Assembly (NCBI RefSeq): GCF_037996825.1
Contig: NZ_JBBNAC010000001.1
Location: 2,666,001 to 2,730,000, forward strand
Direction of reading: 5' to 3'
DNA: 64,000 bases
From: Bdellovibrio sp. BCCA
GTDB taxonomy: Bacteria > Bdellovibrionota > Bdellovibrionia > Bdellovibrionales > Bdellovibrionaceae
A model generated the notes under the pieces. That model was not told the DNA's origin, made no database searches, and saw only the letters and a program-made list of their open reading frames with translations. The position numbers and the translations under genes were made by a program. This document shows, piece after piece, positions 17,992 to 25,714 of this stretch (position 1 is the stretch's first letter; each line of letters begins with the position of its first letter).

Positions 17992-19055
17992 AATATCAAG
18001 TTCCCCGCTATTTAGGTATTCAAGATGTTCAACGTACAAAGAAAAATTCTTATGTTTTGAATGTTGGTTTTTCAGACCACCTTTCAAAAAAAGTTCAGGT
18101 GGATTCTGAGGCGATGGAGGTTCTTAAGTTTTTCCTTCAAGCAAAAACGGCAAATGCCGCAAAAAAGAATTTCTCCTGGAGTGATGCTAAAACTCAAGAA
18201 GTTCTTGAAGGACTTAAAACGGCAAAGCTCCTCGTCGAAGTTCCTAAGCGTCCCAAAAAATATGAACGCTATGACCGTCATTCTTTATTCTATCAACTTG
18301 GCGATTTAAATGGTCTTGAAGCGCAGAAAATTTTATCTCAAAAGAAAGTGGCTTTGATCGGTGCTGGCGGTATTGGTAATTGGGTAGGACTTAATTTGAT
18401 TGGTGCGGGATTTAAAGAAATCCGTATTATTGATTTTGACCGTGTTGAGTTAACTAATCTGACCCGCCAGGTTTTATTTGACGAAAAAGATCTGGGAAAA
18501 CTTAAAACAGAAGTCGCTGCAAAGGCTTTACAAAAGAAAAATACTCAAACAAAAGTTCGTCCTGTCGAGATGAAAGTAACCTCTGCCAAAGAACTTAAAA
18601 AAGTTTTAAAGGGCATGGACTTCGTTATTCTCTCGGCGGATCGCCCTGAAAAAATTCATGATTGGGTGGACGAGGCCTGCCAGGCGTTGCAAATTCCATA
18701 TCTCAATATCGGATATCGTGATGGAGAAGGCGTCGTAGGCCCGATGACTGTGCCAGGAAAGACTTCGTGCTATCAGTGCTTTAAAAGTCAAACTTCTGAA
18801 GACAAAACCAAAGATCACTCTAGCGCAGAAATTCAAAATCTTTTTGATGACCGTTATCAGGCGCCGTCCTTTGGACCTTTGAATGCCTTGGTTTCTACTG
18901 TAGGAAGCTTGGAAGTGATTAAATACTTCACGGGCCTTGGCGAGTTGCGCAGTCTTGATACTGAAATCTCCGTCAATGCGTTGACGTTGGAATGGCGTCA
19001 TCACTCCTATCATCGCGACGCGCACTGCTGGCACTGCCAAAGTGATTCTTTATGA
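17988..19055 (+). CDS. mccB: MccB-like ThiF/E1-family peptide adenylating enzyme
   Basis: A 355-residue enzyme, about the length of E. coli MccB (350). An N-terminal winged-helix-like peptide-clamp region (residues 1-85) is followed by the E1 adenylation domain: RYDRHSLFYQ, the nucleotide loop GAGGIGN (from residue 125), IIDFDRVELTNLTRQVLF, DLGKLKTEVA, and GPMTVPGKTSCYQC. Two zinc-binding pairs are visible, CYQC (261-264) and CWHC (347-350). Segments such as TNLTRQVLF and VPGKT-CY-C agree with MccB as I recall it, better than with ThiF or MoeB. The expected reaction is NTP-dependent activation of the precursor's C-terminal Asn to give an N-P-linked peptide nucleotide. The nucleotide (ATP or CTP) cannot be told. 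It overlaps both neighbours by four bases. Confidence 0.92.
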   Translation: MKYQVPRYLGIQDVQRTKKNSYVLNVGFSDHLSKKVQVDSEAMEVLKFFLQAKTANAAKKNFSWSDAKTQEVLEGLKTAKLLVEVPKRPKKYERYDRHSLFYQLGDLNGLEAQKILSQKKVALIGAGGIGNWVGLNLIGAGFKEIRIIDFDRVELTNLTRQVLFDEKDLGKLKTEVAAKALQKKNTQTKVRPVEMKVTSAKELKKVLKGMDFVILSADRPEKIHDWVDEACQALQIPYLNIGYRDGEGVVGPMTVPGKTSCYQCFKSQTSEDKTKDHSSAEIQNLFDDRYQAPSFGPLNALVSTVGSLEVIKYFTGLGELRSLDTEISVNALTLEWRHHSYHRDAHCWHCQSDSL

Positions 19056-20149
19056 AAATACAACGCGAACACCAAAGATTTGAAATCGACGTCCGCTTCT
19101 CCGCTGGAAAAAAAATTTATCAAAGAGTTTATTCAACGGCGGGATTCTGGCACAAAGAGGGACCCAATGTCAGCCATGGGTCCTTGACACGTCAATTCAA
19201 TGAAACAAGACAGCTTCAGTTGCAAGCTGTTCTAAAAGCAGCTTTGCGTTTAATAAAACGGCAAGGTCTTTCTAACTATCGTGTCACCTTACGCGCGGAT
19301 CTGCGCGCGGTGAAGACGGCCAAAAGACTTCAACAATACAAAGAAAGTATTTATATCGAAATTCCCGGCAACCAAGGTTTTTATTTCGTTGCGCCTCTCG
19401 CGCAGTTCAATGAAGCGGATTTTGTTAAGCTTTTGAACGAACACTTTTCTTATTTTAAAAAACCTCTTTTGCAAACCGCTTTGGATGTCAACACTTTGAC
19501 TTTAAGCCCTTCGGCCTTTGGCTTTCTTCTGCATGAAGGACTCGGTCACCGTCACGAGTCTGACGATCACACGACCAGATTGAAATTAAAAAAATCCTCT
19601 TTGACGAACTTCTCTGTGATGGACTCTCCTGGCGATGAGACGATGCTTGGACACACGCCGTTTGATGATTGGGGTGTTTCTGGTAAAGACGTGGTTCTTT
19701 ATAACGGCCTGACTGGAAAGACAAATTTACTGACTGCTAAAAGCGGAAATTCCCGGGCCGTCAGTCATGAATATCATCCTTTAATTCGTCAACGCTGTTT
19801 GATCGTCAAAATGCATGCAAAGGTTGAAGCTCCTGCCATTGAAAGTTCGCTACATATCGAAGACGTTCGCATGGGTTCCTGGAATGGAGATCTTTTAGAG
19901 CTCGAAGTTGGAAAAGCTCTTTATCATGATAAGAAAGGCCAAGAGTGGCGCCTTTCCCCATTTACAATTAAAATGAAACCGGAATTAGTCAGTCAGATGA
20001 AAGCCTTTGGCGACTTTGAAATCTCAAGTCCCGCTGGCGGCTGTCACAAAGGTTTGCAGCGGGGCCTTGATATCAGTTTTTTGACACCTTCCGCTTTTAT
20101 AAATTTAAACAAAAGCGCCGTGTCCGATCGGCTGGAATTTATTTTTTAG
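19052..20149 (+). CDS. TldD/PmbA-like zinc metalloprotease in the microcin-like operon
   Basis: A 365-residue protein with the TldD zinc motif HEGLGH (HExxxH, residues 161-166) followed by RHESDD, and near the C-terminus AGGCHKGLQ, which matches the TldD GG-Cys-GK-Q segment whose Cys is the third zinc ligand. It is about 115 residues shorter than E. coli TldD, mostly at the N-terminus, and no TldE-like partner is seen nearby. TldD/E proteases trim RiPP precursors, including processing of a long Yersinia microcin C-like peptide. Here a dedicated, possibly homomeric version may trim the 41-residue precursor. Its ATG overlaps the mccB-like stop. Confidence 0.85.
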   Translation: MKIQREHQRFEIDVRFSAGKKIYQRVYSTAGFWHKEGPNVSHGSLTRQFNETRQLQLQAVLKAALRLIKRQGLSNYRVTLRADLRAVKTAKRLQQYKESIYIEIPGNQGFYFVAPLAQFNEADFVKLLNEHFSYFKKPLLQTALDVNTLTLSPSAFGFLLHEGLGHRHESDDHTTRLKLKKSSLTNFSVMDSPGDETMLGHTPFDDWGVSGKDVVLYNGLTGKTNLLTAKSGNSRAVSHEYHPLIRQRCLIVKMHAKVEAPAIESSLHIEDVRMGSWNGDLLELEVGKALYHDKKGQEWRLSPFTIKMKPELVSQMKAFGDFEISSPAGGCHKGLQRGLDISFLTPSAFINLNKSAVSDRLEFIF

Positions 20150-20445
20150 TTTTTTACACACTTCACTTTTTGGGGATCGCAGGAAGAAATCAAGGTGTTG
20201 CTTTTACATTTATAAAGAACTTCCTTGCGAGCCTCCTCTTCGCTTTTTGCCATGGCAGAGTAACGATTTCCCATCGACTCCACTTTGCATGTGTATGTCG
20301 CAACTAGTTTTACGCCGTTGGAGGTGTCCAGGGCCAAGGTGCCTTCGTTGGGGTTTTTATCATTAGGATTAATGACCTTAAGACCACATCCTACAAATGA
20401 CAGGGCCACAAAAATTATCACCACAACGCTGCTTTTTGAAAACAT
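20146..20445 (-). CDS. Small lipoprotein of unknown function
   Basis: A 99-residue protein with a lipoprotein signal (VVVIIFVALSFVGC, acyl Cys about residue 20). The mature part contains five further Cys and a central TYTCKVESMGNRYSAMAKSE segment, and ends in CDPQKVKCVKN. No domain is recognised. The internal ATG is chosen because GGGAG lies six bases upstream and the signal starts there. The 3' end overlaps the stop of the TldD-like gene by four bases on the opposite strand. A link with the microcin-like operon is not supported by orientation. Confidence 0.75.
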   Translation of the reverse strand: MFSKSSVVVIIFVALSFVGCGLKVINPNDKNPNEGTLALDTSNGVKLVATYTCKVESMGNRYSAMAKSEEEARKEVLYKCKSNTLISSCDPQKVKCVKN

Positions 20446-20589
20446 AAGAGCTCCCGCCTCCAAAGACCTTCGACCATAAAAGACACATGAACAATTATGG
20501 CCTATTCCCCTAGCGGATGCAATTTCGCACTGGCCCTGTTTTAATCTGCGACTCACTTATTATAATAAAAACGATTCAAAGGAGGATTT

Positions 20590-21114
20590 ATGTATAGCAA
20601 GGCTTCCATTAAAGGACATCCGATCCATCCTATGTTGGTCGCATTTCCCATCACACTTTACCTCGTCACTTTTATTGCTTTTGCCGTTTACTATTATACG
20701 AGTGCTGATATTTTTTGGTTTAAGCTCGGATATTTTTCGAATATGGCTGCGGTAGGATTGGCTGTTTTAGCAGCAATTCCTGGATTCATTGACTGGGCTC
20801 TGGGTATTCCGAATAAAACCGAGGCAAAAACAGATGGCTTAATTCACATGTCACTGAATCTTATTACACTCGCTTTGTTTGCGGTGAATGCTTCGATGAT
20901 CAGTGGGACTTGGAACGAGCCTCCGGTGAATTTGGGAGTGACATTGATCTTAACAGGAATTGGCTCTTTGACTCTTTTAGGAGCGGGATTTTATGGATGG
21001 AAGATGATTGGTGTTCATAAAGTCGGCGTTTTAATGAGCGCGGAGCAAGAAGAAATTCAAGAACGCTACGAACGTAAACGTCCTCATGAAGAACCCCCCG
21101 TTATATTTCATTGA
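20590..21114 (+). CDS. DUF2231 four-helix membrane protein
   Basis: A 174-residue integral membrane protein with the DUF2231 signature at its N-terminus (KGHPIHPMLVAFPITLYL) and four predicted hydrophobic segments, the last ending in a Glu/Arg-rich cytoplasmic tail. The family is widespread and uncharacterised; the conserved His and Pro may bind heme or metal. The AAAGGAGG site is ideal, and TATAAT occurs at 20561-20566 as a possible -10 element. It appears monocistronic, ending at a bidirectional terminator. Confidence 0.88.
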   Translation: MYSKASIKGHPIHPMLVAFPITLYLVTFIAFAVYYYTSADIFWFKLGYFSNMAAVGLAVLAAIPGFIDWALGIPNKTEAKTDGLIHMSLNLITLALFAVNASMISGTWNEPPVNLGVTLILTGIGSLTLLGAGFYGWKMIGVHKVGVLMSAEQEEIQERYERKRPHEEPPVIFH

Positions 21115-21122
21115 TTTAGAAA

Positions 21123-21149
21123 GAGCGGGTTAAACACCCGCTCTTTTTT
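21123..21149. terminator. Bidirectional intrinsic terminator
   Basis: The stem GAGCGGGT/ACCCGCTC, with a five-base loop, is followed by TTTTTT on the plus strand. It lies between the convergent DUF2231 gene and the secreted protein gene. Confidence 0.9.
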
Positions 21150-21150
21150 C

Positions 21151-21645
21151 TTATTCCGCTTCAAAACCAGTGACTGAGAACCATTTGTTTTCAGATCCGG
21201 CCAAGACAAATATGATCGGAGCCACACACGCCTTAGGAAGTTTGATCTTTGCTCGGATGCGGGAATTTCCGCCTGTCGTCGCTGGAAATCCCTTTGTTAC
21301 TACATTGACAGTTGTCACTTTACCGTCGTGAGTTTCTGATAAACAGCTTACTAAACCGCGAAACTCTTTCTCATCATTAATGCCGCGCTTATCTGGCGGA
21401 ACTATTTCATCATTACTAAAAACCAAACCTCTCACTTTGATGTCAAGCATACCGTCGGTAGACAATGAACCTTTGGCACTTTTAATCACCCAAGGCAGTT
21501 CATCGCCCAACACATTACGGATTTGTGTTCCTCCCACAAAAGGGCCGTCAACGCCGTACATAGTTTCAAATTTGACAATACTGGCGGCATTGGCAAAAAC
21601 TGGAGCGCTTAGAGCTACGACTGCAGCTAAAAATAAAGACTTCAT
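21151..21645 (-). CDS. Secreted protein of unknown function
   Basis: A 164-residue protein with a standard signal peptide (KSLFLAAVVALSAPVFANA). The mature protein looks like an all-beta periplasmic domain with two Cys (VSCLSE and KACVAP) that may form a disulfide. No family is recognised. The internal ATG is preferred because AAAGGAA lies six bases upstream; 19 extra upstream codons in the longest frame are charged and precede the signal. Confidence 0.75.
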   Translation of the reverse strand: MKSLFLAAVVALSAPVFANAASIVKFETMYGVDGPFVGGTQIRNVLGDELPWVIKSAKGSLSTDGMLDIKVRGLVFSNDEIVPPDKRGINDEKEFRGLVSCLSETHDGKVTTVNVVTKGFPATTGGNSRIRAKIKLPKACVAPIIFVLAGSENKWFSVTGFEAE

Positions 21646-21788
21646 AAAATTCCTTTCCAAAAAATATTTCAGCCATTCTGGTCCGAAAAGTTTTCGAGTC
21701 AATCCGTGACGATGAATTGCAGATGTTGTGTTTTTACATCTTCAAAGTCGGCGGGAGTTTTGGAATCTTTAAGCCCAAGGAGATTTTT

Positions 21789-22292
21789 ATGAAAATGATG
21801 ATTTTGTTAACTGCTTTATTTTCAATGGTTGGTTTTACTTCAGGTGCCTATGCGTGCAATGGGCCGATTAAGTGTGCGATAAAAACTTACACCGGAAATT
21901 ATGTCACCGCCGTTGGAGGTGGAGGACGTATTACTGATGTGATTCATACCGATGCCACAAGGCTTCGCAGTTGGGAAAAATTTATTTTGGAAGATTCCTG
22001 TGAAGGTACACCGATTCACTACGGCATTAAAACTTACAACGGTCACTATCTCACCGCCGTGGGTGGCGGCGGGCGCATCACCGACGTCATTCATTCCGAC
22101 GCCACTCAACTACAAGCGTGGGAGAAATTTACTTTTATCCCTCTTGGTGGTGATGTCTATGCCATTCAAACAGCTACAGGAAATTACGTGACGGCTGTCG
22201 GCGGTGGTGGTCGTATCACCGATGTAATTCATACTGACGCCACAAAAATTGGAAATTGGGAAAAGTTCACCTTGGTCTGTGGCATCCGCTAA
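21789..22292 (+). CDS. Secreted triple-repeat, fascin-like beta-trefoil protein
   Basis: A 167-residue protein with a signal peptide (MILLTALFSMVGFTSGAYA) and three tandem repeats of about 45 residues. Each repeat contains IKTYxGxYxTAVGGGGRITD, VIHxDAT and WEKF. Three such units with a Tyr/Val strand and a WEKF end are typical of beta-trefoils such as fascin or ricin-B-like domains, which bind sugars or actin-like polymers. The GGGGRITDVIH core is kept while codons differ between repeats. The start has AAGGAG seven bases upstream. The repeats and export are certain; the fold is inferred. Confidence 0.82.
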   Translation: MKMMILLTALFSMVGFTSGAYACNGPIKCAIKTYTGNYVTAVGGGGRITDVIHTDATRLRSWEKFILEDSCEGTPIHYGIKTYNGHYLTAVGGGGRITDVIHSDATQLQAWEKFTFIPLGGDVYAIQTATGNYVTAVGGGGRITDVIHTDATKIGNWEKFTLVCGIR

Positions 22293-22298
22293 TAGAAG

Positions 22299-22331
22299 AG
22301 CGGCAAGACCTTAAGAGATCTTGCCGCTTTT
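22299..22331 (+). terminator. Intrinsic terminator after trefoil gene
   Basis: The stem AGCGGCAAGA/TCTTGCCGCT (10 bases, 10-base loop) is followed by TTTTAATTTT. It may also serve the convergent small gene. Confidence 0.88.
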
Positions 22332-22341
22332 AATTTTAAAT

Positions 22342-22524
22342 TTAGATCGATCCAGGATTGCCAGGTTTGTCTTTTTTATCGCTCCAGTGTTCAATTTTGT
22401 CTCCGGCGTCGTGGATAACTCTTCCGGTCTTTGGAGCCTTATTGGAAACCTTGTCTCCGACTTTCTCGATTTTATCGCCCAATTTGCGCGACCAACTTTC
22501 CTTATCACCTTTTTGAGTAGCCAT
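22342..22524 (-). CDS. Small hydrophilic, highly charged protein
   Basis: A 60-residue protein rich in Lys, Asp and Gly, with repeated GDKIEKVGDKV-like segments and no Cys or hydrophobic core. It probably forms an amphipathic helix or is disordered, as many stress-induced proteins are. The ribosome binding site AAGGAGG is perfect, seven bases from the ATG, which is the main evidence that it is a real gene. No family is recognised. Confidence 0.7.
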   Translation of the reverse strand: MATQKGDKESWSRKLGDKIEKVGDKVSNKAPKTGRVIHDAGDKIEHWSDKKDKPGNPGSI

Positions 22525-22690
22525 AAAATCCTCCTTACTGTTTCAAGTTTAAATCCGAAACTCTTACGAACCCACCTCTTTTAAAAGTTTTGTGCGTCCA
22601 CACCAGACCGTTGGCGGACTGGTGTTAAAATAAAACTGTCCTCTTTCATATTGTCGGCTCAGCATGAAAGAAGAAAAACGGGAGGCTTCT

Positions 22691-23086
22691 ATGGAAAGAA
22701 CATCATCCTTTAGATCAGATAGCCAAACATCCGAATTCTTTAAAAGCCATGCAGGAATGGAAGAGTGTATTGCCAATTGTGCCGAATGTTTTCAAGTGTG
22801 CACTCGCCTGATTCCTCATTGCCTGCATCTAGGTGGTGAACATGCAGGGGCAGAACATATCAATCTTCTTTCTATCTGTGCGGCGATTTGCGAAACCTCA
22901 GTAAGATTTATGCTTGCAGAGTCGGAATTTCACGAAGACACCTGCGCGGTGTGCGCCAAAGTCTGTGACGCCTGCGCAGATGACTGCGAAAGAATTGATG
23001 GCGGCGATTATATGATGAAAGAGTGCATTGAAATCTGCCGTGAATGTGCGGAGAGCTGCAGAAAAATGGCATCACATTCACATTAA
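22691..23086 (+). CDS. Cys-rich four-helix-bundle protein (DUF326, copper-storage-like)
   Basis: A 131-residue protein with regularly spaced Cys pairs along predicted helices: CIANCAECFQVC, CAAICE, CAVCAKVCDACADDC and CIEICRECAESC. It also has a His-rich end (SHSH). This is the pattern of DUF326/Csp-type four-helix bundles that hold many Cu(I) ions in their core. No signal peptide is seen, so a cytosolic Csp3-like store is likely. The ATG at 22691 has GGGAGG five bases upstream. It is only 13 bases from the MBL exonuclease gene and so shares a transcript with the ligase-associated repair genes, an unexpected partnership. Confidence 0.85.
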   Translation: MERTSSFRSDSQTSEFFKSHAGMEECIANCAECFQVCTRLIPHCLHLGGEHAGAEHINLLSICAAICETSVRFMLAESEFHEDTCAVCAKVCDACADDCERIDGGDYMMKECIEICRECAESCRKMASHSH

Positions 23087-23099
23087 GCCGGGATAAAAA

Positions 23100-24092
23100 A
23101 TGGATCTTATTCGCGCCACCGAGGAAGGTCTTTATTGCGAACCTGGTGATTTTTTTATCGACCCTTGGCGCCCTGTGCGCCATGCGGTGATCACTCATGC
23201 TCATTCAGATCACGCTCATTGGGGATGTGACACTTATTACTCCACAGAAAAGTGTGCTCCTCTTTTACGTCTCCGTTTAGGAGAGGCTCTGCCGATTGTC
23301 GAAAAGAAATGGAATGAAAAATTTAAAATCGGAAACACCTGGGTCAGTTTTCACCCAGCGGGACATATTCTCGGCTCAGCGCAAGTTCGTATCGAGTATA
23401 AAAATAAAATCTGGGTGGCTTCCGGCGATTACAAAAGAACACCGGATCCCACGTGCGATGCCTTTGAGGTTGTCCCCTGCGACAGTTTTATTTCCGAAGC
23501 CACTTTTGCACTACCGGTTTACAAGTGGGATGCCGGAGAAGTGACTGCACAGAAAATCTTTGATTGGTGGCAAGAAGATCAAACCCGGCCTTCTCTTTTA
23601 TTTTGTTACGCTCTTGGCAAAGCTCAACGTGTTTTGGCCGAGCTTAAAAATCTGACAGATCGGCCGATTTACATTCACGGTGCCATGGAAGCAATCACGA
23701 AAGTCTATAAAGACGCCGGAGTGGTCATGGCAGAAACACGTTCTATTTTTGATCACGAAAAAAATTTTCCTTTCAAAGGAGAGTTGATCCTGGCACCTCC
23801 TTCGGCCCACCGCTCTCCGTGGATGAAGCGTTTTAAAGAACCGCAAACGGCTTTTGCATCTGGCTGGATGCAGGTTCGCGGAACTCGCCGCCGCAAAGGA
23901 TATGAAAAAGGCTTCGCTTTGTCAGATCACGCAGATTGGAACGAACTCAATCAAACCATTCAAGCAACAGAAGCTGCAACGGTCTTTCTCACCCACGGAA
24001 GGACGGATGTCTTGCAACGATATTTAACAGACAAAGGAAAAACCGTTCGTCTTTTCACGACCGAATATGAAGCCCAAGAGGAAGCTTCATGA
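23100..24092 (+). CDS. Ligase-associated metallo-beta-lactamase-fold DNA exonuclease
   Basis: A 330-residue MBL/beta-CASP-like nuclease. Metal motifs are HAHSDHAH, HPAGHILGSAQ and SGDYKRTPDPT, with later SDHADW and THGR. Proteins of this type always accompany an ATP-dependent ligase and an Lhr-like helicase in the bacterial ligase-associated DNA damage response cluster, as here. The stop overlaps the ligase start by four bases. It probably trims damaged ends before sealing. Confidence 0.92.
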   Translation: MDLIRATEEGLYCEPGDFFIDPWRPVRHAVITHAHSDHAHWGCDTYYSTEKCAPLLRLRLGEALPIVEKKWNEKFKIGNTWVSFHPAGHILGSAQVRIEYKNKIWVASGDYKRTPDPTCDAFEVVPCDSFISEATFALPVYKWDAGEVTAQKIFDWWQEDQTRPSLLFCYALGKAQRVLAELKNLTDRPIYIHGAMEAITKVYKDAGVVMAETRSIFDHEKNFPFKGELILAPPSAHRSPWMKRFKEPQTAFASGWMQVRGTRRRKGYEKGFALSDHADWNELNQTIQATEAATVFLTHGRTDVLQRYLTDKGKTVRLFTTEYEAQEEAS

Positions 24093-25714
24093 AAACGTTT
24101 GCAAAACTTTTTGATGAACTGGATTCCACCACCTCTACTAATGAAAAAGTGGACGCTCTTAAAAAGTATTTCGCAGTGACCGATCCGGAAGACTCCATGT
24201 GGACGATACTACTATTAACAGGACGCTTGAGTAAACGCGTTCTGACTTCACGTACATTAAGTCACTTGTTTTTGACTTCGACAAATTATCCCTCCTGGTT
24301 GTTTGCTGAAAGTTATGATCACGTTGGCGACACCGCTGAAACTTTAAGTCTGTTGGCGCATTCATTAAACTTATGTCGAGAAATCTCTGGGACTAAAGAT
24401 AAAAGTTTGGCTCTGTGGATGGAGGAAGAAATTCCTGCGCTCGCTCAAATAGAAAATGAAGCTGAACAAGCGGAGCGCCTTTTAGAATGGTGGCGAGACC
24501 TGACTTACCAGGAAGTTTTTATTCTTAACAAACTTATCACTGGTGCTTTTCGTGTTGGCGTCAGTGAAAAACTTGTGATTCGCGCTGTGGCGGAAGTCTA
24601 TGAACTCCCTACTGATCAGATTGCACACCGCCTGACTGGGAATATTCGCACAGGCAAAGAAGCGTTTCAAAATTTAGTTTCAAAAGAAGTGACGGAAATT
24701 GGATTTAGCCAGCCCTATCCCTTTTGTCTTGCTCATCCCTGGAATGAGCGCAGCGAGCGAGATTTTATTCCTGAAAAATGGTGCATCGAGTGGAAATATG
24801 ATGGCATTCGAGCTCAAGTTATTCGCCGCGAAAAACAACTTTGGATCTGGTCCCGTGGTGAGGAGCAAATTACAGAAAGCTTTCCTGACTTAGCACCCAT
24901 TTTCATGCGTCTTCCAGATGGAACAGTGATTGACGGTGAAATCTTGGTTTACAAAGAAGGTTCCATTTTACCTTTTCAGGAATTGCAAAAAAGATTGGGA
25001 CGAAAGAAGGTCTCAGCGGCTGTTATGACCGAGCGCCCTGCAGGTTTTTTTGCTTATGATTGTTTGGAATATCGAGGCAAAGATATTCGTCAAAAATCTC
25101 TGCGGGAGCGCAAAGAAATTTTAAAGACTTTGATAGAAAAGTTAGACCATCCTCAAGTGCGTTTTTCTTCTCTTCTCTCCGTTGAATCTTTGCAGGAACT
25201 TGAAGAACTCCGTCATACGGCTCGTGAAAATGAAGCCGAAGGTTTGATGTTAAAACTATGGGATGGTGTTTATTCAGTAGGTCGCAAGACCGGAAATTGG
25301 TGGAAGCACAAAGTAGATCCACTGACACTGGATGCTGTCTTGCTGTATGCCCAATCCGGCACGGGCAGACGGTCGAATCTTTATACCGATTACACTTTTG
25401 CTTTATGGAATGAAAACAGAGAGCTAATTCCCTTCGCCAAAGCGTATTCAGGATTAAACCAAACTGAAATTGACGAGTTGGATGCTTGGATTCGCCGTCA
25501 TACGAAAGAAAAATTTGGTCCGGTGCGAGCCGTAGAGCCTTTGCACGTTTTTGAAATTGGTTTCGAAGGAATCAGCCCCTCAACACGGCATAAATCGGGA
25601 ATCGCCGTTCGCTTTCCGCGAATTTTACGCTGGCGTAAAGATAAAAAGCCTGAAGATGCCGATACTCTAGAAACCGCAAGTGAACTTTTAAACGGAGTCA
25701 GAAAAGATGAATGA
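24089..25714 (+). CDS. ATP-dependent DNA ligase
   Basis: A 541-residue ATP-dependent ligase. An N-terminal helical DNA-binding domain (1-200) is followed by the adenylation domain with the active-site Lys in KYDGIRAQ, motif III-like VIDGEILVY, and EGLMLKLWDG, and then an OB-fold domain with KAYSGL and RFPRILRWRKDK. The reaction seals nicks with ATP. This is the cluster member that names the ligase-associated repair system. Overlaps of four and eight bases join it to its neighbours. Confidence 0.95.
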   Translation: MKTFAKLFDELDSTTSTNEKVDALKKYFAVTDPEDSMWTILLLTGRLSKRVLTSRTLSHLFLTSTNYPSWLFAESYDHVGDTAETLSLLAHSLNLCREISGTKDKSLALWMEEEIPALAQIENEAEQAERLLEWWRDLTYQEVFILNKLITGAFRVGVSEKLVIRAVAEVYELPTDQIAHRLTGNIRTGKEAFQNLVSKEVTEIGFSQPYPFCLAHPWNERSERDFIPEKWCIEWKYDGIRAQVIRREKQLWIWSRGEEQITESFPDLAPIFMRLPDGTVIDGEILVYKEGSILPFQELQKRLGRKKVSAAVMTERPAGFFAYDCLEYRGKDIRQKSLRERKEILKTLIEKLDHPQVRFSSLLSVESLQELEELRHTARENEAEGLMLKLWDGVYSVGRKTGNWWKHKVDPLTLDAVLLYAQSGTGRRSNLYTDYTFALWNENRELIPFAKAYSGLNQTEIDELDAWIRRHTKEKFGPVRAVEPLHVFEIGFEGISPSTRHKSGIAVRFPRILRWRKDKKPEDADTLETASELLNGVRKDE

